Positions 16,368 to 26,223 of a DNA stretch of 64,000 bases are shown here, in pieces. The notes beneath the pieces are model-generated. The model searched no databases. It was not told the DNA's origin and saw only the letters and a list, made by a program, of their open reading frames with translations. The stretch lies in assembly GCA_017467205.1 (NCBI GenBank), contig JAFTSQ010000025.1, positions 77,754 through 141,753 on the forward strand. The letters are read 5' to 3'. Positions within the stretch are counted from its first letter, which is position 1; each line of letters begins with the position of its first letter. A program made the position numbers and the translations under genes. The DNA is from Clostridia bacterium. Lineage in GTDB: Bacteria; Bacillota_A; Clostridia; Oscillospirales; CAG-272.

Positions 16368-16468
16368 AATTGACACCCCTTCGTTTTTTGCATTTATGAT
16401 TGGATTATACCACAAAGTCACCTAAAATGCAATAGTTTTTCGGAAATTTCTGAAAAAATCTCGAAAAA

Positions 16469-16501
16469 TCACTTGACAAGTGACTGCTTCTGTGTTATCA
16501 T
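16469..16501 (+). promoter_or_regulatory. Promoter overlapped by a palindromic operator
   Basis: TTGACA (16473-16478), 17-bp spacer and TATCAT (16496-16501). The -35 lies inside a perfect 15-bp palindrome with a 3-bp centre, TCACTTgacAAGTGA (16469-16483). A second, imperfect 21-bp dyad (TTGTCAC ... GTTACAA) covers 16501-16521, and further AAGTGAC/GTCAC half sites occur near 16414 and 16546. These fit operators for the divergent S24 repressor. Confidence 0.65.
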
Positions 16502-16568
16502 TGTCACGTAACAGGTTACAATAACTGTCCGAAATAGCCTAATAAGTGACGAAAGGAAGTGGTGTAAA

Positions 16569-16877
16569 ATGGTCAGATTTCAGTCGGGATGCGAGGAGGA
16601 CGGCGTCAGAATGTACCGCTCGCCATCAAGGATACGCTCGGATATTTTACGCGTCCGCCGGGGGATAGACGAGATATATTCTATGCTCAACGTGCGAAAT
16701 CTGCTCGCGGATATGCTGACGGAGTATGCCGCGGAGCGCCCGGAGCGCTGGATACGCGCGCTGGAGGATATAATATCGGAGGCGGACGCGTTGCTCATTC
16801 GTGCTCGCACACTTGAGAAGACCCTGCGCGAGCTCAAGGAGGAGCTTGACGAGGCAATATGCGTTACGAAAGCGTAA
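16569..16877 (+). CDS. Small helical protein of unknown function
   Basis: 102 residues, strongly helical and charged, with a likely coiled-coil C-terminal half (SEADALLIRARTLEKTLREL). No membrane segment or motif. An AAAGGAAGTGG site precedes the ATG. It is the first gene of the unit divergent from the S24 repressor and its end overlaps the next gene by 19 bp. Presumably repressor-controlled; function unknown. Confidence 0.65.
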   Translation: MVRFQSGCEEDGVRMYRSPSRIRSDILRVRRGIDEIYSMLNVRNLLADMLTEYAAERPERWIRALEDIISEADALLIRARTLEKTLRELKEELDEAICVTKA

Positions 16878-17185
16878 ATCTGGCGGCTGGCGTTGAGACC
16901 CTCGTTGTCGCCCTTTGCCTTGATTACGAGCGGCGCGAGGAGGCGATGCGGGTGGGGAGTGTGTCGCACAGGACGGATATGGAGTACCGATATCTCAACT
17001 TTAAGATATACGATGCCGCGGCGGAAATAGTCGGAGAGCGCGATGCGTGCCTCTTTATAAATGAAATAGGAAGAAAGGTTGGCTACGCGCAATCCGAAAT
17101 AGGCGCGATGAGCGAGGCGGCGTATAAAATAAGAAAGAGGGAGGTAAAGGTCAATATTGCAAAAAAGCTGCATTTGATAGATTAA
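16859..17185 (+). CDS. Small protein of unknown function, repressor-linked
   Basis: 108 residues, alpha-helical, overlapping the previous gene by 19 bp in another frame. Residues about 20-35 (CLDYERREEAMRVGS) and 60-85 look like amphipathic helices. No recognised family. Context suggests expression from the S24-controlled promoter. Confidence 0.65.
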   Translation: MRYESVNLAAGVETLVVALCLDYERREEAMRVGSVSHRTDMEYRYLNFKIYDAAAEIVGERDACLFINEIGRKVGYAQSEIGAMSEAAYKIRKREVKVNIAKKLHLID

Positions 17186-17279
17186 AATTTTTCCTCTATC
17201 CAAAGTATGACATTTTTTTCTCTTTCGCTTTGCTATAATTGAGAAAAACAACAAAGAGGCAAGAGAGGGGCGTCGAAAA

Positions 17280-17606
17280 ATGAAGGACGGTGTAAAATTC
17301 GAAACCGACGGTGTCTTCCTTCGGGCTATCCTGACGGGCGACATTGACCATCACAGCGCAAGGGGGATAAGAGTGGCGGTCGACGAGCGGCTTTTCGTTG
17401 ATAAGCCTACGGGGCTTATCCTCGATTTTTCGGGAGTTCGGTTTATGGATAGCTCGGGGATAGGCCTTATCCTCGGCAGACTTGAGGTCGCGCGCGAGAT
17501 AGGCGCGGGAGTGCGCCTTGAGGGGCTCTCGCCCTCGCTTTCAAAGCTTGTGCGCCTGTCGGGTGTCGAGCGTATGAATGGCATAACCGTTTCGGGCGAG
17601 CGATAA
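17280..17606 (+). CDS. spoIIAA: Anti-sigma F factor antagonist
   Basis: 108-residue STAS-domain protein. The phosphorylatable serine lies in the hallmark MDSSGIGLILGR (about residue 58). Dephosphorylated SpoIIAA binds SpoIIAB and frees sigma F in the forespore. First gene of the classic spoIIA order; the next gene starts 22 bp downstream. A TATAAT at 17234-17239 lies 40 bp before the start, but I could not fit a convincing -35; the operon is sigma-H driven in Bacillus. Confidence 0.95.
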   Translation: MKDGVKFETDGVFLRAILTGDIDHHSARGIRVAVDERLFVDKPTGLILDFSGVRFMDSSGIGLILGRLEVAREIGAGVRLEGLSPSLSKLVRLSGVERMNGITVSGER

Positions 17607-17628
17607 AGAAAAGAGAGGCAACGAGGAG

Positions 17629-18072
17629 ATGAAAAAAATAGTAAATGAAATGAAGCTGCGCCTGCCGGCGCACAGCGTTAACGAAAGTGTTGCGCGTGCG
17701 GTGATATCCGCCTTTTGCGCAGAGCTCGACCCGACGGTTGAGGAGCTTGCCGATATTCGCTGTGCGGTGAGTGAGGCGGTAACGAACTGTATAGTTCACG
17801 CCTATCGCGGAGCGTGCGACCCTGCGAGCTGTTACGTCTACATATCCGTCCGTCTTTACGAAAACCGCGAGATATCGGTGGAAATATCCGATAACGGATG
17901 CGGTATCGAAAATATAGAGGAGGCAAGATGCCCCTTCTATACCACGGGTGGCGGCACGGAGAGGTGCGGTATGGGCTTTCTCGTTATGGAGAGCTTTACG
18001 GATAAGCTGTCCGTAAAGTCAAAGGTTGGTAAGGGAACGACCGTCCTGATGCGGAAAATACTCAGCCCGTGA
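17629..18072 (+). CDS. spoIIAB: Anti-sigma F factor / SpoIIAA kinase
   Basis: 147-residue GHKL ATPase that holds sigma F inactive and phosphorylates SpoIIAA. The N box (EAVTNCIVHAY, about residue 45), the G1 box (ISDNGCGIENI, about 85) and the G2 region (TTGGGTERCGMGFLVMESFTD) are intact. Ribosome site GAGGAGATG is tight against the start. Middle gene of spoIIA. Confidence 0.95.
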   Translation: MKKIVNEMKLRLPAHSVNESVARAVISAFCAELDPTVEELADIRCAVSEAVTNCIVHAYRGACDPASCYVYISVRLYENREISVEISDNGCGIENIEEARCPFYTTGGGTERCGMGFLVMESFTDKLSVKSKVGKGTTVLMRKILSP

Positions 18073-18090
18073 CCGTTCTTTGTGAGGACT

Positions 18091-18828
18091 ATGAACGAAA
18101 AAATAACAGTCAAAGAGCGTGTATACGACAAAAACATATCTCTTCTGCGCGCATATCGCGAGGGAGATCGGGCGGCAGGCGAGGAGCTTGCCACGCTCAA
18201 CCGCCCGCTCGTTTACAGTATTGCAGGCAGATTTGTTGGAAGAGGCGCTGATATGGACGACCTGATAGAGTGCGGAAATATCGGTCTTGTCAAGGCGATA
18301 AACACCTTTGATTTTTCGCGCGAGTGCGCCTTTTCGACCTACGCCGTGCCGCTCATATTCGGCGAGATACGCCGTTTTTTGCGCGACGACGGAATAATAA
18401 AGGTATCGCGCGAGGAAAAGCGGCTCTTCGCCGTGCTTAACGCAGAGCGCGAAAGGCGGCTCTCGCTCGGTCTTGATGCAGGCGTGCGAGCTGTGGCGGA
18501 GGCTGTCGGAGTGTCGGCGGAGGATGCCGCAGGCGCTTTCTTTGCGGGCAGCGGCGTGCGGTCGCTTGAGGAGGCGGCGTTCGACGAGGAGGGCGCAACC
18601 CTCGGAAGCCTCGTTTTTGACGAGGAACAGAACGGCAAGGACTTTGAAAAAATAGCGATACGCTTTGCTATCGACAAGCTCTCGGAGGCGCATAGAAAGC
18701 TTATAACACTCAGATATTTCCGCGACCTCTCGCAAGCGCAGACGGCAAAAATCCTTGGTCTGACGCAGGTCAAGGTGTCGCGCGAGGAGAAGAAAATACT
18801 CGAGCTTTTGAGGCGTGAGCTGGCTTGA
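18091..18828 (+). CDS. sigF: RNA polymerase sigma-F factor
   Basis: 245-residue sigma-70 family factor that switches on early forespore genes. Region 2 (ADMDDLIECGNIGLVKAI; FSTYAVPLIFGEIRRFLRDD) and region 4 (LRYFRDLSQAQTAKILGLTQVKVSREEKKIL) are clear. I use ATG 18091, since GTGAGG just before it is the ribosome site rather than an alternative GTG start at 18082. Closes the spoIIA operon; no spoVA genes follow. Confidence 0.95.
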   Translation: MNEKITVKERVYDKNISLLRAYREGDRAAGEELATLNRPLVYSIAGRFVGRGADMDDLIECGNIGLVKAINTFDFSRECAFSTYAVPLIFGEIRRFLRDDGIIKVSREEKRLFAVLNAERERRLSLGLDAGVRAVAEAVGVSAEDAAGAFFAGSGVRSLEEAAFDEEGATLGSLVFDEEQNGKDFEKIAIRFAIDKLSEAHRKLITLRYFRDLSQAQTAKILGLTQVKVSREEKKILELLRRELA

Positions 18829-18882
18829 AAAATATTCCCAAAAGCCCAAATGTTAACATATTGTGAACTTTGATGAAAGCTA

Positions 18883-18911
18883 TTGATTTTTCGCCTTGCG
18901 TAGTATAGAAT
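18883..18911 (+). promoter_or_regulatory. groESL sigma-A promoter
   Basis: TTGATT (18883-18888), 17-bp spacer, TAGAAT (18906-18911), with the transcript start falling at the edge of the CIRCE operator. Confidence 0.8.
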
Positions 18912-18918
18912 ATAAGCG

Positions 18919-18945
18919 TTAGCACTCAAAACGTAGGAGTGCTAA
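18919..18945. promoter_or_regulatory. CIRCE operator (HrcA-binding inverted repeat)
   Basis: Exact consensus: TTAGCACTC, nine bases, GAGTGCTAA. HrcA repressor binding here gives heat-inducible control of groES-groEL. Confidence 0.98.
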
Positions 18946-19060
18946 TCCGAAAAACACGGCGGCACTTGCGTGAAGTAACATTCAACAAATTCGAGTTTTT
19001 GAGTGTTCACGCCCGTGAATTATGTGCGGTCGCCACAGGCGACAGAATGGAGGAATTATT

Positions 19061-19345
19061 ATGAAGCTTAAACCATTACTTGATAAGGTGGTTTTGAAAA
19101 AAGTAGAGGCTATGGAAACGACCAAGGCGGGAATTATTCTTCCCGATTCGGCAAAGGAGAAGCCCGAGATATCGGTTATAGTTGCGGTAGGCCCCGGCGG
19201 ATTCGTTGACGGCAAGGAGGTCGTTATGACTCTTAAAGAGGGTGAGCGCGTTATCACCGGTAAGTACAGCGGAACGACCGTCAAAATCGACGGTGTTGAA
19301 TATACTATCGTAAGTCAGTCCGATATTCTTGCGGTAGTTGAATAA
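19061..19345 (+). CDS. groES: Co-chaperonin GroES
   Basis: 94 residues from the ATG at 19061 (GGAGGAATT precedes it). It forms the heptameric lid of the GroEL cage. The GroES fold signature (LKPLLDKVVLKKVEAMETTKAGIILPDSAKEK) and mobile-loop region are visible. Located behind a CIRCE operator and 19 bp before groEL. Confidence 0.97.
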   Translation: MKLKPLLDKVVLKKVEAMETTKAGIILPDSAKEKPEISVIVAVGPGGFVDGKEVVMTLKEGERVITGKYSGTTVKIDGVEYTIVSQSDILAVVE

Positions 19346-19358
19346 TTTTTGGAGGTAG

Positions 19359-20993
<1,635 letters not shown>

Positions 20994-21018
20994 TAGACTG
21001 CTTCCTTTAGGCATAAAC

Positions 21019-21070
21019 AAACGCAAAGGGCGATTGACTCATCGACGAGTCAATCGCTCTTTGCGTTTTA
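21019..21070 (+). terminator. groESL terminator
   Basis: Long stem AACGCAAAGGGCGATTGACTC / GAGTCAATCGCTCTTTGCGTT (one wobble) with a 5-base loop and T-rich 3' flank. Confidence 0.92.
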
Positions 21071-21071
21071 T

Positions 21072-21125
21072 CCCCGTTCTCGACCACTCGGCGTATGCTC
21101 ATACGACTTCGGGTCGAAAACGGGG
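21072..21125. repeat. Bulged hairpin element, copy B
   Basis: CCCCGTT/AACGGGG outer stem, TCGACC (21080-21085) / GGTCGA (21112-21117) middle stem, CGTATG/CATACG inner stem with a 2-base loop. Same layout as the element at 15548-15602, with compensatory base changes in the middle and inner stems. It lies between groEL and addB. Confidence 0.55.
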
Positions 21126-21166
21126 ATTTCTGCTCTAAATCAAGCAGCCTCTTGTTGTGTGAAACT

Positions 21167-24100
21167 TTATTTTCTATGTGTATTCCTGCAGATAGGCTTC
21201 ATCGCGCATCGCTCGCAGGGCGAGAAGCTTTTTGATTTCATCGGCTTTGCGCTGATGTCGCCGTGGCGAATATTTTCGGCAATATCACCGACCACGTCCG
21301 AGAGCGTTTTGCAAAGCTCGCCCCATCCGTCAAGAGTATAAAGGCGTGCCTTTGAGCTTGCGTAGGGCTCGCCGTCCTTCTTGAAGCTGACGGGAAGATA
21401 GTCGGGATTCATTGCAGAAATTGACACGGGGTCGTAGAGAATCATTCCGCTGCGCTTCTGCGCGGCGCTTATTGCCGCCCTCTGCGACTCGGCGTTCGGT
21501 GAGTCGACCTTGGCGTCGGCTATTGCCGCATTCATATAAACCACGCCGGCGGGCAGGACTCTTCCGCCCTCCTTTGCGCCGAGGGAGCGACGGAACTGTT
21601 CGTTGTCGGTTTCGGTTATCGACTTGAGGTAGAGGAACATCTGCAAATTCTTGCCCTCCTCGATATCCGAGGGGGAGAACACCTTGCTTCCCGTCTTGTA
21701 GTCGACCACTCTGACGTAAACGTCGTCGCCGTGGCAGAAGGTGTCCACTCTGTCGATAGTTCCGTAAACGAGCGCCGTCGTATCGCCGCTTTTGAAGACC
21801 GAGGGGGCAGGGGATGCGGGGTTGCCGCTTTCAATCTTCAATTCAAAGAAGCTCGGCTCGAACTTTGAATCTTTGAACTCGTTGCAAAGATTGTCGACTA
21901 TGGGCATTGCGGCGCGCTCAAGCCTCTTTAGCATAACCGAAAGCCGCGCGTCGTGCACCTCGAGCGAGTCCGCGAGCGAGTCGAGGTGGCGCTTCGCTAC
22001 CTCGCTGACAACTCTTTTTCTCTCACCCTCGTCCATATCCGATATTCTCTTGCCCGCCGCTTTCGCGTCGGCGAGGAATTTTTCAAGGATTGCGTGTATG
22101 AAAGTACCCACGTTCATCGCGTTAAATTCAGCACGCTCCCCCTCGGACAGATTAAGATTGTATTTGCAGAAGTAGGAAAGAGGGCAGGACTTATAGGTGT
22201 CAATTCGCGACTGTGTGAGCGAGAGGTCAGCGCGATAAAGCGCGGTGAGTGCATCCTCGGTGAGTGTGAGCGATTCGTTCGTTGCCGAGCCCTCGCTGAC
22301 TCTCAAAAGCTCATCCTCGCCGGAGGACTCGAGCGCTCTTTTGATGCTCTCGCGGTCGCCCTCCGCCTCACCGAGCAGTGAGAGGGCGGCGGACCTTGAA
22401 TATATCCTGTCCCTTACGGGAATATCCGAAATTCTTTTGACGGCAAGTCTGCCACAGCTCACCTCGCAAAGCCTGTCTATCACTTCCGCGCGGGAAATGG
22501 GGGAAAATGCAAGGTCGGAGTCCGCAAAGGTGAGGGTAACGCTCTCCTTCGCCGCCGAGAAGGCGCGCGAGAAAATGAACAGCTCGCGAGCGCTCTTCGT
22601 TTCGAGCTCGGGCTCTATCGTAAGACCTATGCTCGAAAGGAGTGCGCGGTCCTTTTCGGTGAAATAGGAGCTTTCGCCGACAGATGCGGGAAAGTGTCCA
22701 TAATTGACGCCGACGAGGTAGATGTGTCGCTTGCCGAAGAGGCGAATCATATCCGCACTTCCCGCAATAACCTCGTCGGTAAAAGCGGGAATTCTGCCGA
22801 TATCCGCATCCTCAAGAATTATCTTTATCAGCTCAAGGAAGCCTTCAACGCCTACCTCCATCTCGCCGAGCAGCTCGACGAGGTCGTCGAGCGCCTTGTA
22901 GATAAGCCTTATCAGCGAAAGCGTTTCCTTCGCTCCGGTCACGTCGCCTGACGCCGAAAGCTCGCTCGCGCGAAGCTTCAGCGACCCTTCAAGACCTATC
23001 TCGGTCAAAAACTCGACGAGCGAGGTGGCAAAGTGTCTTACCGTCCGCTTGACCGACACCTTCTCCGAAAGGCTTATGAGCGGAGCTATAACGCTCGCTC
23101 TCGTTTCGTTGATTCTGACGAGCAGCTCGTCCGCACCGTGCCTCTTTCTGTCGGTGTATCCGTCGGGATTCATATTCCATATAACCCCGTCGGTAAAGCG
23201 GCGTCCGCTTATCTGCCATTTCTCGACGTACATCTCAAATTCGTCACACGCCTCCCGACTAACGCCGGAAAGTCCGCATTTTATATAGGAAATAACGTCG
23301 CCTCGCTTAAAGCCGTCGCGCAGGACTGCAAACGCCGTGTATATAAGCTTTATAGCCTCAAATGAGGAGAGGTCGCGCCGCTTGGAAATGAAGAGGGGAA
23401 GGCGCGCGTCGGCAAACGCCGATTCCAAAACCGCGCCGTAGCCCTCGGTGCTTCTCATCACCACCGCAAAATCCGAATAGCTCGCACCCTCGCGCACCCG
23501 CCTTGAAATATCCGATGCGACGAAAGAGAGCTCCTCGTAAGGATTCCTTGCCTCGAAAATGCGTATCGCCTCTCCGATATCCACGTCGGACATCTCGCCC
23601 TCCGAGCGCCAAAGCAGCCTTGCCGCCTCGCTTATCGGAGTGGGCAAGTCGGCGCTCGCCTCCTCGAAGGTGACGGCGGTGTCCGCTTTAGCGCCTATGC
23701 GAACGAGCCGCTCTCTTGTGTTCTTCGTTTCGGTGTATTCGAAAAAGTCGCGCTCGCTCTTCGGAAGTAAGAGCGACACCGTCAGGTTGCACCTCTCGGC
23801 AAGGCGGGAAATTATCCTGTACTGCTCCTCGGTAAATGAGGTGAAATCCTTGAAGAATATCTCGTAGCCCGAAAGGTAGTAGGGGTTCTCGGCAAGCTTT
23901 CTTTCGAGAAGGGAGAGCTCGTCGGAGGAGTCGGTGTATCTTTCACCGAGCAGAGATTTATAAAGGGTCATTATCAGGGAAAGGTCGGAAAGCTTTGATT
24001 TCAGCTTGCCCTCGCCGAGTATCCGCTCGCTCTGTGCCGCAGCCGCAAGCTCCTCGGGTGATATGGCAAGCGAGCGCATTTCCTTAACCGCCGCTATCTG

Positions 24101-24460
24101 CCGCTTAACGCTTGCCGCGCCAACGCATCTTTTTGACGAGGCGGCATAAGCCGTATGCCCCGAAAGCTCGGTCAGCGTGCGCCACATAACGAGCGCTTGC
24201 TTGCCGCTCGTCAGCCGCTCCGTTCCAAGTCCGCCGAGGGCGCGGAACGCCGTATCGGCAAGGCGGGTGAAGTTCGTTGCCTCGAAATAGAGCGGCGCGT
24301 CGTGCGGCAGATTTTTTGAAACCCACCTCTCCGCAGTAACCGTCTGTTGCTCGGGTACTATCAAAAAGCCGCGCGCGCCTGCATTGGCAACGCGCAAGAC
24401 GGCGCCGTTTATCCGCGCGTCGAGGTCGGAGGCAAAGCCGCCCGTGATTATCTTTATCAT
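21167..24460 (-). CDS. addB: ATP-dependent helicase/nuclease subunit B (AddB)
   Basis: 1097 residues. Processes double-strand breaks for RecA recombination together with AddA. The N-terminus carries the degenerate helicase nucleotide-binding region (IITGGFASDLDARI...FLIVPEQQTVTAERW). The C-terminus has the PD-(D/E)XK nuclease core (VRVVDYKTGSKVFSP...LQMFLYL) and the four iron-sulfur cysteines: C at about 780 (CPLSYFCKYNL) and the terminal CERCAMKPIC. The partner addA is not adjacent. The gene overlaps the upstream winged-helix regulator by 4 bp, so the two are translationally coupled. Confidence 0.92.
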   Translation of the reverse strand: MIKIITGGFASDLDARINGAVLRVANAGARGFLIVPEQQTVTAERWVSKNLPHDAPLYFEATNFTRLADTAFRALGGLGTERLTSGKQALVMWRTLTELSGHTAYAASSKRCVGAASVKRQIAAVKEMRSLAISPEELAAAAQSERILGEGKLKSKLSDLSLIMTLYKSLLGERYTDSSDELSLLERKLAENPYYLSGYEIFFKDFTSFTEEQYRIISRLAERCNLTVSLLLPKSERDFFEYTETKNTRERLVRIGAKADTAVTFEEASADLPTPISEAARLLWRSEGEMSDVDIGEAIRIFEARNPYEELSFVASDISRRVREGASYSDFAVVMRSTEGYGAVLESAFADARLPLFISKRRDLSSFEAIKLIYTAFAVLRDGFKRGDVISYIKCGLSGVSREACDEFEMYVEKWQISGRRFTDGVIWNMNPDGYTDRKRHGADELLVRINETRASVIAPLISLSEKVSVKRTVRHFATSLVEFLTEIGLEGSLKLRASELSASGDVTGAKETLSLIRLIYKALDDLVELLGEMEVGVEGFLELIKIILEDADIGRIPAFTDEVIAGSADMIRLFGKRHIYLVGVNYGHFPASVGESSYFTEKDRALLSSIGLTIEPELETKSARELFIFSRAFSAAKESVTLTFADSDLAFSPISRAEVIDRLCEVSCGRLAVKRISDIPVRDRIYSRSAALSLLGEAEGDRESIKRALESSGEDELLRVSEGSATNESLTLTEDALTALYRADLSLTQSRIDTYKSCPLSYFCKYNLNLSEGERAEFNAMNVGTFIHAILEKFLADAKAAGKRISDMDEGERKRVVSEVAKRHLDSLADSLEVHDARLSVMLKRLERAAMPIVDNLCNEFKDSKFEPSFFELKIESGNPASPAPSVFKSGDTTALVYGTIDRVDTFCHGDDVYVRVVDYKTGSKVFSPSDIEEGKNLQMFLYLKSITETDNEQFRRSLGAKEGGRVLPAGVVYMNAAIADAKVDSPNAESQRAAISAAQKRSGMILYDPVSISAMNPDYLPVSFKKDGEPYASSKARLYTLDGWGELCKTLSDVVGDIAENIRHGDISAKPMKSKSFSPCERCAMKPICRNTHRK

Positions 24461-25011
24461 ACGTCCGCCCCCTTCAAATATTTTTCGTCTATCTTATATC
24501 CGTACTGCCGTGACGAGATTATGACCTTCTCGCCGTGGCACTCAAGCTTTTCGCGCAGGTAGTGAATGTAGACGTTTATCGCGCCTCCTGCCACCCCTTT
24601 TTTGAACGCCGAGCGTAAAAGCTCCTCTCTTGAACAGAACTCGCCGCCGCGGCAGACGAGAGCGGAAAGGATTGAAAACTCGGTTTCGGTGAGCTTTATC
24701 CTCTCGCCGTGCAGAAAAGCGGCGCGACCGTCCTCGGAAAGCGAGAGAGCCGCACCGACGGGCGCTGTGCGCGCAAGAGATATCGCCTCGCCGATGAGGA
24801 AGGGGAGAGGGAGGTCGCACTCTTCCTTGCGGCTCATTCTTATCACGCGCTTTGCGAGGGGTAAATCAAGCGCCGAGTCGCAGTCGTAAAAGCATACGTC
24901 AATACCACCCTGCCGCTCGTCAACGACGAGAAGCTCCTTTTCCTCGGAAAGCTCGAGAAATATCTTTTGATATAAATATTTGTCAGCCGTAATTATGCAA
25001 ACGCGTTCCAT
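24457..25011 (-). CDS. OmpR/PhoB-type winged-helix DNA-binding protein without phosphoacceptor receiver
   Basis: 184 residues. The C-terminal ~95 residues are a Trans_reg_C winged helix (IKLTETEFSILSALV...SREELL...INVYIHYLREKL...ISSRQYGYKI). The N-terminal ~80 residues occupy the place of a receiver domain but lack the acidic triad and phosphoacceptor Asp context, so it is probably an orphan or atypical regulator. It overlaps addB by 4 bp. Its promoter contains a perfect 16-bp palindrome over the transcription start, suggesting autoregulation. Confidence 0.8.
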   Translation of the reverse strand: MERVCIITADKYLYQKIFLELSEEKELLVVDERQGGIDVCFYDCDSALDLPLAKRVIRMSRKEECDLPLPFLIGEAISLARTAPVGAALSLSEDGRAAFLHGERIKLTETEFSILSALVCRGGEFCSREELLRSAFKKGVAGGAINVYIHYLREKLECHGEKVIISSRQYGYKIDEKYLKGADV

Positions 25012-25024
25012 AAAGCGCCTCGGT

Positions 25025-25071
25025 TTCTAATTTATTAGAATCATTATACTACCGTTTTCGTCATTTGTCAA
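25025..25071 (-). promoter_or_regulatory. Promoter with palindromic operator for the winged-helix gene
   Basis: On the minus strand, TTGACA (25071-25066), 17-bp spacer and TATAAT (25048-25043) form a perfect consensus promoter. Two bases downstream begins the perfect palindrome TTCTAATAAATTAGAA (25025-25040), over the likely start of transcription. The same palindrome recurs at 35570-35585. Confidence 0.75.
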
Positions 25072-25077
25072 GCAATG

Positions 25078-25111
25078 GCAATTTTTACAATGCCGAGAGC
25101 AATTTTTGCAA
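25078..25111. promoter_or_regulatory. Direct repeat pair, candidate operator of the aldolase gene
   Basis: GCAATTTTTACAA (25078-25090) and GCAATTTTTGCAA (25099-25111) are spaced 21 bp start to start, i.e. two helical turns on the same DNA face. They end just before a TTGTTT-18-TATAAT promoter (25112-25141) that reads into the aldolase gene. Confidence 0.5.
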
Positions 25112-25176
25112 TTGTTTGACGTATAAGATATGTAGTATAATTGTAGATGGAAAAAATAAAAAAGAGGAGTGCTGTT

Positions 25177-26142
25177 ATGGATAACAACATGATTTCAACC
25201 CTTTATTCGATAGGTCTTATCCCCGTAATCAAAATCGAGAATGCCGACGATGCCGTTCCGCTTGCAAAAGCGCTTATAGACGGTGGACTCCCCGCAGCCG
25301 AGATCACCTTCAGAACCAAGTGCGCGGCTGAGGCTATCAAGAATATTACCGACGCATATCCCGAAATGCTTGTAGGAGCGGGAACCGTGCTTACGACCGA
25401 GCAGGTTGACGCCGCAATTGCCGCAGGCTCAAAGTTCATCGTATCCCCCGGTCTTAACCCCAAGGTAACCTCCTACTGTCTTTCCAAGGGCGTGCCTATG
25501 CTCCCCGGATGCTCCAACCCCTCGGACATTGAGGCGGCGCTCGAGCTCGGACTTACCACCGTTAAGTTCTTCCCGGCAGAAGCGGCAGGCGGCCTTAAGA
25601 TGCTCAAGGCTATGGCTGCACCCTACGGTCAGCTCACCTTTATGCCCACCGGCGGCATCAATGCCGACAATCTTCTTGAGTACCTCAAGTTCAACAAGAT
25701 AATAGCTTGCGGCGGCTCGTTTATGGTTAAGGATGAGCTTGTTCGCGAGAAGAAGTGGGACGAGATTACCGCTCTTACCAAGAACGCAGTTAAGACTATG
25801 CTCGGCCTTGAGTTCGTTCACATCGGAATTAACAATGAGAACGCCGAGGAGGCTATGCGCGGAGCAAAGCTCTTCGAGATGCTCTTCGGTATGCCCCTTC
25901 GCGAAACCAGCAAGTCCATCTTCGCGGGCAACAGCTTTGAGTTTATGAACCAGAAGGGCCCCGGCAGATGCGGTCATATCGGTATCGGAACTCCCTTCGT
26001 TGACAGAGCAATGGCTTATTTCAAGAGAATGGGCTTTGAGTTCGACGAGGCAAGCGTTACCTATGACGATGCAGGCAAGCCGAAGTTCGTATATTTCAAG
26101 GATGAGATTTGCGGATTTGCCATCCATCTTGTAAGAAAGTGA
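25177..26142 (+). CDS. eda: KDPG/KHG aldolase fused to a VOC (glyoxalase-fold) domain
   Basis: 321 residues from the ATG at 25177 (AGAGGAG upstream). Residues 1-~205 are a class I KDPG aldolase: Glu in PAAEITFRTKCA, the Schiff-base lysine in TTVKFFPAEAAGG, and the phosphate loop MPTGGINADN. It splits 2-keto-3-deoxy-6-phosphogluconate into pyruvate and glyceraldehyde-3-phosphate, the end of the uronate route begun by GH88, KduI and KduD. Residues ~210-321 form a VOC domain (FVHIGINNENAEEA...GHIGIGTPFVDRAMAYFKRMG). Its role is unknown; it could bind metal or act on a related keto-acid. Followed by a terminator. Confidence 0.92.
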   Translation: MDNNMISTLYSIGLIPVIKIENADDAVPLAKALIDGGLPAAEITFRTKCAAEAIKNITDAYPEMLVGAGTVLTTEQVDAAIAAGSKFIVSPGLNPKVTSYCLSKGVPMLPGCSNPSDIEAALELGLTTVKFFPAEAAGGLKMLKAMAAPYGQLTFMPTGGINADNLLEYLKFNKIIACGGSFMVKDELVREKKWDEITALTKNAVKTMLGLEFVHIGINNENAEEAMRGAKLFEMLFGMPLRETSKSIFAGNSFEFMNQKGPGRCGHIGIGTPFVDRAMAYFKRMGFEFDEASVTYDDAGKPKFVYFKDEICGFAIHLVRK

Positions 26143-26172
26143 GCTCTATTTAGAGGTCTACCATAACCAAAA

Positions 26173-26214
26173 AATAGCGAGGTATAATTTTTGTACCTCG
26201 CTATTCGTTTTTTG
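26173..26214. terminator. Bidirectional terminator between eda and fucU
   Basis: TAGCGAGGTA / TACCTCGCTA with flanking A-run and T-run, between convergent genes. Confidence 0.85.
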
Positions 26215-26223
26215 TATTTAGAC

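Noticed and set aside
16859..17185. The repressor-linked small genes as a complete prophage
   Set aside because: No integrase, portal, capsid or lysis genes nearby; spoIIA follows directly.
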